Assembly (NCBI GenBank): GCA_947498985.1
Contig: CANMMF010000003.1
Coordinates: 434,001-498,000, forward strand
Origin: an uncultured Paracoccaceae bacterium
GTDB taxonomy: Bacteria > Pseudomonadota > Alphaproteobacteria > Rhodobacterales > Rhodobacteraceae
Direction of reading: 5' to 3'
DNA length: 64,000 bases
Each line of letters begins with the position of its first letter. The first letter of the stretch is position 1. Of the stretch, positions 60,113 through 64,000 are shown in pieces. The notes beneath the pieces are model-generated. The model saw only the letters and a list, made by a program, of their open reading frames with translations, was not told the DNA's origin and searched no databases. The position numbers and the translations under genes are program-made.

Positions 60113-60526
60113 ATGATCAAGTTCAACATTTGCGCACCGATGCGCCTGGCAGGCCATGTCGCGGCGGTCATGCTGGTCGCGGGCGCCGCTCAGGCCGATC
60201 CGGCGCTGGGCCTCTGGCAGACAGAGCCCGACCGCAAGAACCTCACCAGCCATATCGAGATCACGCAATGCGGGGCGGCGCTCTGCGGCAAGGTGGTCAA
60301 GGCCTTCGATGCCTCCGGGCAGGCGGTGCGCACGCGCAATGTGGGCAAACGGCTGTTCTGGGATCTCAAGCCGCAAGGCGGCGGTCGCTATGGCGAGGGC
60401 ACGGTCTATGTGCCGCTGCTCGACGTCACCGCGCGGGCGAAGGCCGAACTCAACGGCAACCGGCTGCGCGTGACCGGCTGCAAAGGCCCGGTCTGCGACG
60501 GCCAGACCTGGAAACGGGTGCGCTGA
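60113..60526 (+). CDS. DUF2147 secreted protein, copy 2
   Basis: A 137-residue paralog of the preceding gene: signal peptide (about 1-28, MRLAGHVAAVMLVAGAAQA) and DUF2147 domain with DPALGLWQTEPDRKN, CGAALCGKVVKAFDASGQ and TGCKGPVCDGQTWKRVR. The Cys pattern matches copy 1. A GGGGGTGACAGG site precedes the ATG. It ends seven bases before the hisH stop on the opposite strand. Confidence 0.86.
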   Translation: MIKFNICAPMRLAGHVAAVMLVAGAAQADPALGLWQTEPDRKNLTSHIEITQCGAALCGKVVKAFDASGQAVRTRNVGKRLFWDLKPQGGGRYGEGTVYVPLLDVTARAKAELNGNRLRVTGCKGPVCDGQTWKRVR

Positions 60527-60533
60527 GCGCGGC

Positions 60534-61169
60534 TCACGGCGTCCAGGTCAGGAAATTCGCGATCATCCGCAATCCCAGCGCCGCGCTTTTCTCCGGGTGG
60601 AATTGCAGGCCGACGCGGGTATCATGGGCGACAATCGCCGTGACATCGCCGCCGTACTCCACATGTGCGATGCGCTGGGCGGGGTCGTCCATCTGCATCT
60701 GGTAGGAATGCACGAAATAGGCGTGATCCCCGGTCTTCATCCCGTCGAGCACCGCGTGCGGATGCTCGATCACCAGATCGTTCCACCCCATCAGCGGCAC
60801 TTTCAGACCGGCCTGATCCGGCTCGATCCGGCGCACCTCACCGGCGATCCAGCCCAGCCCGTCGGTGGGCGCGTATTCATGGCCGCGCCGCGCCATAAGC
60901 TGCATGCCGACGCAGATGCCCAGAAACGGCCGGCCTTTCTGCTCGACCGCCTCGACCATCGCGTCAAAGCAGCCCGACGCCCGCAAGGCCGCCGCACAGG
61001 ACGGAAACGCCCCGTCGCCCGGAAGCACGATCCGGTCCGCGCGCGCCACCACATCCGCGTCAGAGGTCACCTCGACCGCACCGGCGCCGGTCTCCGCCGC
61101 CATTTTCTGGAACGCCTTCTCCGCCGAATGCAGATTGCCGCTCTCGTAATCGATGATCGCCGTCAGCAT
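60534..61169 (-). CDS. hisH: Imidazole glycerol phosphate synthase, glutaminase subunit
   Basis: A 211-residue class I glutamine amidotransferase HisH, the ammonia source for HisF. The nucleophile elbow FLGICVGMQLM gives the catalytic Cys near residue 85, and the His-x-Glu pair is in GLQFHPEKSA. The N-terminus IIDYESGNLHSAEKAF is typical. It lies 86 bases after hisB on the same strand with a family A repeat and palindrome between them. Confidence 0.96.
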   Translation of the reverse strand: MLTAIIDYESGNLHSAEKAFQKMAAETGAGAVEVTSDADVVARADRIVLPGDGAFPSCAAALRASGCFDAMVEAVEQKGRPFLGICVGMQLMARRGHEYAPTDGLGWIAGEVRRIEPDQAGLKVPLMGWNDLVIEHPHAVLDGMKTGDHAYFVHSYQMQMDDPAQRIAHVEYGGDVTAIVAHDTRVGLQFHPEKSAALGLRMIANFLTWTP

Positions 61170-61188
61170 CGCGCCCCCCCCGGTCCAT

Positions 61189-61240
61189 GCTTCTTCTCTT
61201 TGAAAATATCGCCGGGGAGTGTGAGGGGCCGGCCCCTCAC
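61189..61240. repeat. Family A repeat copy 4 and adjoining palindrome
   Basis: GCTTCTTCTCTTTGAAAATATC (61189-61210) is an inverted family A copy, followed by GCCGGGGAGT and the perfect palindrome GTGAGGGGCCGGCCCCTCAC (61221-61240). The compound element sits between hisB and hisH, so it is transcribed on the hisB-hisH message and would form a stable hairpin. Confidence 0.65.
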
Positions 61241-61255
61241 TCCGGCGCGTCCCGC

Positions 61256-61843
61256 TCAGAGCGCCCCTTTGGTCGAAGGCACCGCGTTGGCAACCCTCGC
61301 ATCGGTCTCCAGCGCGTCGCGCAAGGCGCGCGCGACGGCCTTGAACGCGGCCTCCGCGATATGGTGCGCGTTGAGCCCGTGCAGCGCATCCACATGCAGC
61401 GTGATCCCGCCATGGGTGCTCAGCGCCTGGAAGAACTCGCGCACAAGCTCGGTGTCGAAACTGCCGATCTTGGCGGTTGGCATCGCGACATTCCAGACCA
61501 GATAAGGCCGCCCCGACAGATCGAGTGCGGCGCGCACCAGCGCGTCGTCCATCGGCAGCAGGCAGGCGCCATAGCGGCGGATGCCGCGCTTGTCTCCCAC
61601 CGCCTGGCTCAGCGCCTGACCAAGGGCGATGCCCACATCCTCCACCGTGTGATGGTCGTCGATATGAAGATCGCCGGTGGCCCGCACCGTCATGTCGATG
61701 AGCGCATGGCGCGACAGCTGGTCCAGCATGTGGTCGAAGAACCCGACCCCGGTCTGGTTGTCATAGACCCCGGTCCCGTCGAGATCGAGCTCGACGCGGA
61801 TATCGGTCTCATGGGTCTTGCGGCTGATCTCAGCGCGGCGCAT
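61256..61843 (-). CDS. hisB: Imidazoleglycerol-phosphate dehydratase
   Basis: A 195-residue monofunctional HisB (IGPD) that dehydrates imidazole glycerol phosphate using a di-manganese site. The two metal-binding motifs are present: [19 protein letters not shown] and [21 protein letters not shown], with the C-terminal mirror [27 protein letters not shown]. It heads the minus-strand his group with hisH. A 153-base gap to the tRNAs lies upstream. Confidence 0.97.
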   Translation of the reverse strand: MRRAEISRKTHETDIRVELDLDGTGVYDNQTGVGFFDHMLDQLSRHALIDMTVRATGDLHIDDHHTVEDVGIALGQALSQAVGDKRGIRRYGACLLPMDDALVRAALDLSGRPYLVWNVAMPTAKIGSFDTELVREFFQALSTHGGITLHVDALHGLNAHHIAEAAFKAVARALRDALETDARVANAVPSTKGAL

Positions 61844-61996
61844 CGGCAGGTCCCATCGGCAAGTCTCCTTCTGCGTTCAGCGCCTTATAGGCAGTGCGCG
61901 CAGTGCCGCCAAGTGGGCCCGCGGCCAAGGCGCGCGGCCCGTGTCCGAAAGGCCGACGCATCGCGCGCTGGGATCACATGCCGGAACGAACATCGA

Positions 61997-62071
61997 TGGA
62001 GCGGGCGAGGCGATTCGAACGCCCGACCCTAACCTTGGCAAGGTTATGCTCTACCCCTGAGCTACGCCCGC
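61997..62071 (-). tRNA. tRNA-Gly (anticodon GCC), copy 1
   Basis: On the minus strand a 75-base cloverleaf, including encoded CCA, is read as GCGGGCGTAGCTCAGGGGTA (start) with anticodon loop TTGCCAA and T-loop TTCGAAT. The acceptor stem GCGGGCG pairs with CGCCCGC. The anticodon GCC reads GGC/GGU glycine codons, the main Gly codons in this GC-rich genome. Confidence 0.97.
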
Positions 62072-62091
62072 AGACCATCGATCTTTCCATT

Positions 62092-62166
62092 TGGAGCGGG
62101 CGAGGCGATTCGAACGCCCGACCCTAACCTTGGCAAGGTTATGCTCTACCCCTGAGCTACGCCCGC
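62092..62166 (-). tRNA. tRNA-Gly (anticodon GCC), copy 2
   Basis: This is an identical 75-base copy of the neighbouring tRNA, with the same anticodon GCC, separated by only 20 bases (62072-62091). The two are likely transcribed together. Tandem identical copies usually reflect high demand for the codon and recent duplication or gene conversion. Confidence 0.97.
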
Positions 62167-62265
62167 GCGCCAAATGGTGGATGCGATGTAAAAGGAAGCG
62201 GTCGTCGGTGCAAGGGAAAAATGCACCCCCTCTACCGAAGCCAAGGCCTTGTGGCGCCTGCGCCT

Positions 62266-63069
62266 TCAGGCGGAATGCGGGTCATCCGTGCCGCTGCGAG
62301 CCAGGGCAAAATCCTCGCTGTGCACGATCACCCCGCCGGACTGCAGCAGCACGATCCCGTAAGCGCCCGGCTCATCGACCGAGAGCGCCGTGGAGCGGTC
62401 GTTCAGCGCCATCGGCATCTGGTGGCACGGGCTCTTCAGCGCGCTGAACCCGTAGCCGTCTGCCCGGCCCGAGATCGTGCGATGCACATGGCCGCAGAGC
62501 AGATGCGCCTGTGCGCCTGCCGCGTCGAGCCTGGCGTAAAGCGCCTGGCCATTGGCCAGCGCGATGGCGTCCATGCCCGGAAAGCCGGTCTTGAACGGCG
62601 GGTGATGGCAGGCGATGAGATGCGGACGCCCCGGTGCCGCCGCCAGGGCGCGCTGCAGCCAGTCCAGCCGCGTCTGGCAAAGCCAGCCGCCATGACGCGG
62701 CGCCGCGCCGTCGCGGTCGGCGGTGTCGAGCAGCAGCACAAGGGACGCGCCGAACTCCAGCGCGTGCTGGGCAAAACCAGCGTTCATCTGCCCGGGAAAC
62801 CGCGCGGCAAACGCCTCCGGATCGTCGTGATTGCCCAGCGTCATATGGATCGGCAGCCTGCACGTCTGCAGGAGCTCCTCGAGCCGGGCATATTGCGCGG
62901 GCCGGCCGTGATGGGTGAGGTCGCCCAGCAGCAGCACGGCTTCGGCATCGGGATGGCCGGCCAGCGCGTGATCCAGTGCGGCGGCAAAGCGTGCGCCGGG
63001 ATCGAGCCCGATGATCGCCTCGCCGGGCTCGGTGATGTGCAGGTCGGTGAAGATCAGAAGCTTGTGCAT
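62266..63069 (-). CDS. Metallophosphoesterase, CpdA-like
   Basis: A 267-residue calcineurin-like phosphoesterase with all metal motifs: TDLHI (residues about 8-12), GDLTHHG, GNHDD, CHHPP and GHVHRTI. This is the architecture of 3',5'-cyclic-AMP phosphodiesterase CpdA (Icc), but related enzymes act on other phosphodiesters. It lies 99 bases after the tRNA pair on the same strand. No signal peptide, so it is cytoplasmic. Confidence 0.86.
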   Translation of the reverse strand: MHKLLIFTDLHITEPGEAIIGLDPGARFAAALDHALAGHPDAEAVLLLGDLTHHGRPAQYARLEELLQTCRLPIHMTLGNHDDPEAFAARFPGQMNAGFAQHALEFGASLVLLLDTADRDGAAPRHGGWLCQTRLDWLQRALAAAPGRPHLIACHHPPFKTGFPGMDAIALANGQALYARLDAAGAQAHLLCGHVHRTISGRADGYGFSALKSPCHQMPMALNDRSTALSVDEPGAYGIVLLQSGGVIVHSEDFALARSGTDDPHSA

Positions 63070-63253
63070 GCCGGTCTCTGACGCCGAGGATCCCCGCGAC
63101 TAGAGCGGGCAGCGCGGCGCTTCGCAAGGTCAAATGGGCGGTCGGGTTCGGTTGGTGGAGGAAGGCGGGGGCTGATCGGGACTCTGACGTTGCGCGGTGC
63201 CCTGGTTGCGGGAGCGCTCCGGCGGAAACGCGAAATCAAGGGTTCCTCAGGTG

Positions 63254-63640
63254 TCAGGCAAATTCGATGAGGTCCCAGCGGTTGCCGAACGGGTCGCGAA
63301 ACACGGCGACCATGCCATAACTTTCGTGCCGCGGTTCTTCCTCGAACGCCACACCGCGGGCGGTAAGTGCCGCGAAGTCGCGTTTGAAATCATCGGTTTG
63401 CAGGAACAACCAGACCCGCCCGCCGCCCTGCCGCCCGATGAAATCCCGCTGGTCGCCTTTCGCCTCGGCCAGCAAAAACGCCGTCTGCGCCCCATCCGGC
63501 GCCACCCGCACCCACCGCTTGCCGCCACCCTGATCGCTGTCCTCGAGCAACCGGAACCCAAGCCGGTGCACAAAGAACGCAATGCCTTCGGCGTAAGACG
63601 GGACAAGAACGGCCACCAGGGCGAGATGGGTCATGATCAT
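63254..63640 (-). CDS. VOC (glyoxalase/bleomycin resistance) superfamily protein
   Basis: A 128-residue protein with one VOC fold made of two beta-alpha-beta-beta-beta units: ALVAVLVPSYAEGIAFFVHRLGFRLLED and DFAALTARGVAFEEEPRHESYGMVAVFRDPFGNRWDLIEF. The Glu of the second unit (IEF) is a usual metal ligand; the first-unit ligand position is uncertain, so catalytic activity is not assured. The start at 63640 follows GGAGACG; a second ATG at 63634 is equally possible. Confidence 0.82.
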   Translation of the reverse strand: MIMTHLALVAVLVPSYAEGIAFFVHRLGFRLLEDSDQGGGKRWVRVAPDGAQTAFLLAEAKGDQRDFIGRQGGGRVWLFLQTDDFKRDFAALTARGVAFEEEPRHESYGMVAVFRDPFGNRWDLIEFA

Positions 63641-63847
63641 CGTCTCCTTCCGGGTGCGCGCGATCAACAGGACACATGCGCGGGACAAGACGACCGGTCA
63701 AGCCATGTTGGCCAAAGGTGCGGGACAATGGCGGCATTGCGGGCGGAGCCGACATACATGGCCTCAGATCGATAGTCCCCTTGTTCCAATTCCGAAGAAG
63801 CGACGGCGCAAGCCTACGGTTCAGACGCCGAAACAGTCAGCCAACTG
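63641..63847. other. Intergenic region with no supported gene
   Basis: This 207-base gap holds only low-confidence short open frames without conserved content. It separates the VOC gene and the membrane-protein tail, both on the minus strand. No terminator is obvious by eye. Confidence 0.5.
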
Positions 63848-64000
63848 CTAACCTCTCATTTGTCGAGCCAGCAGGATCGCAAGAGCTGCGGCTGCCGCAA
63901 GACCGAGTGCCCCGGCGATCCAAGCAATTTCCACACCTTCCGTCTCGCCGACCGAGCCGAGGACAAGCAGGCCCACCATCGCACCAAGCTGTTTAAGGAG
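63848..64000 (-). CDS. C-terminal end of a membrane protein, possibly an MFS transporter (partial)
   Basis: The last 50 codons of a minus-strand gene run from the window edge to a TAG at 63848-63850. They contain two hydrophobic helices, LGAMVGLLVLGSVG and WIAGALGLAAAAALAILLA, and end with RQMRG. This is the usual look of the last two helices of a 12-helix transporter, such as MFS permeases, but no family motif is visible in this fragment. The rest lies beyond the window. Confidence 0.6.
   Translation of the reverse strand, partial: LLKQLGAMVGLLVLGSVGETEGVEIAWIAGALGLAAAAALAILLARQMRG

Noticed and set aside
61894-62447. Plus-strand open frames with RFERPTLTLARLCSTPELRP
   Set aside because: This phrase is the antisense reading of the tRNA-Gly genes and is a known spurious protein signature.
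1-64000. Phage, plasmid, insertion sequence or CRISPR content
   Set aside because: No integrase, transposase, capsid, replication or Cas motif could be recognised anywhere on either strand.

Overview
The window comes from a GC-rich alphaproteobacterium, most likely a marine-type Rhodobacteraceae (Roseobacter group). This is inferred from the very high GC content, the many TRAP and tripartite tricarboxylate (TTT) solute importers, a small helical gene between ureB and ureC, a lineage-style insert in UreC, a DUF1127 protein, the ftsY-DMT-yciB order, and short dispersed palindromes of the kind scattered through these genomes. No phage, plasmid, transposase or CRISPR array is visible.

Layout. 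1-4360: urease operon (end of ureA, then ureB, a small ORF, ureC, ureE, ureF, ureG). 4395-11589: a GntR/UTRA regulator divergent from an FAD monooxygenase, a short-chain dehydrogenase, an HpaE-like aldehyde dehydrogenase and a TRAP importer, probably one catabolic operon for an aromatic or similar acid. 11608-17130 (minus strand): an AbrB-like permease, a CaiB-type CoA-transferase and tctC-tctB-tctA. Divergent from these (17261-20354) are tctD, tctE and a periplasmic binding protein gene that overlaps tctE, a likely three-part sensing unit. 20442-22231: a hydroxyisobutyrate-dehydrogenase-like enzyme and a BASS-like permease, followed by three tandem hairpins.

22510-29023: a minus-strand operon of D-amino-acid-dehydrogenase-like flavoenzyme, dctP, methyltransferase, dctQ, dctM, divergent from a MarR regulator and an Asp/Glu/hydantoin racemase-family gene. 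29113-36469: a GlxA-type AraC regulator divergent from an acyl-CoA dehydrogenase, an NDP-forming acyl-CoA synthetase, a CaiD-like hydratase, a BKACE beta-keto acid cleavage enzyme and a two-domain SnoaL-like protein. This set resembles a carnitine or gamma-butyrobetaine type degradation route. Two small enzymes (methyltransferase, GNAT) follow.

37835-45034 is mixed: a subtilisin-type protease without a signal peptide and a small neighbour, a Bax-inhibitor family protein, DUF1127, LysR, a secreted Cys-containing protein, AlkB-type hydroxylase, and an isolated fused formate dehydrogenase beta subunit. 45129-49117 is housekeeping (lytic transglycosylase, FtsY, DMT permease, YciB). 49123-54956 holds Lrp with an ornithine/lysine-type decarboxylase, an isolated form II CoxL-like molybdoenzyme, a DUF2235 hydrolase and a CoA-binding protein.

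55061-64000: a PRC-barrel protein with heptad repeats, then histidine biosynthesis genes on the minus strand (hisB, hisH, hisA, hisF, hisE) interrupted by plus-strand genes (two DUF2147, an SDR, a DUF302), two tandem tRNA-Gly(GCC), a metallophosphoesterase, a VOC protein and the end of a membrane protein. All functional statements rest on reading motifs and context; no database search was run.
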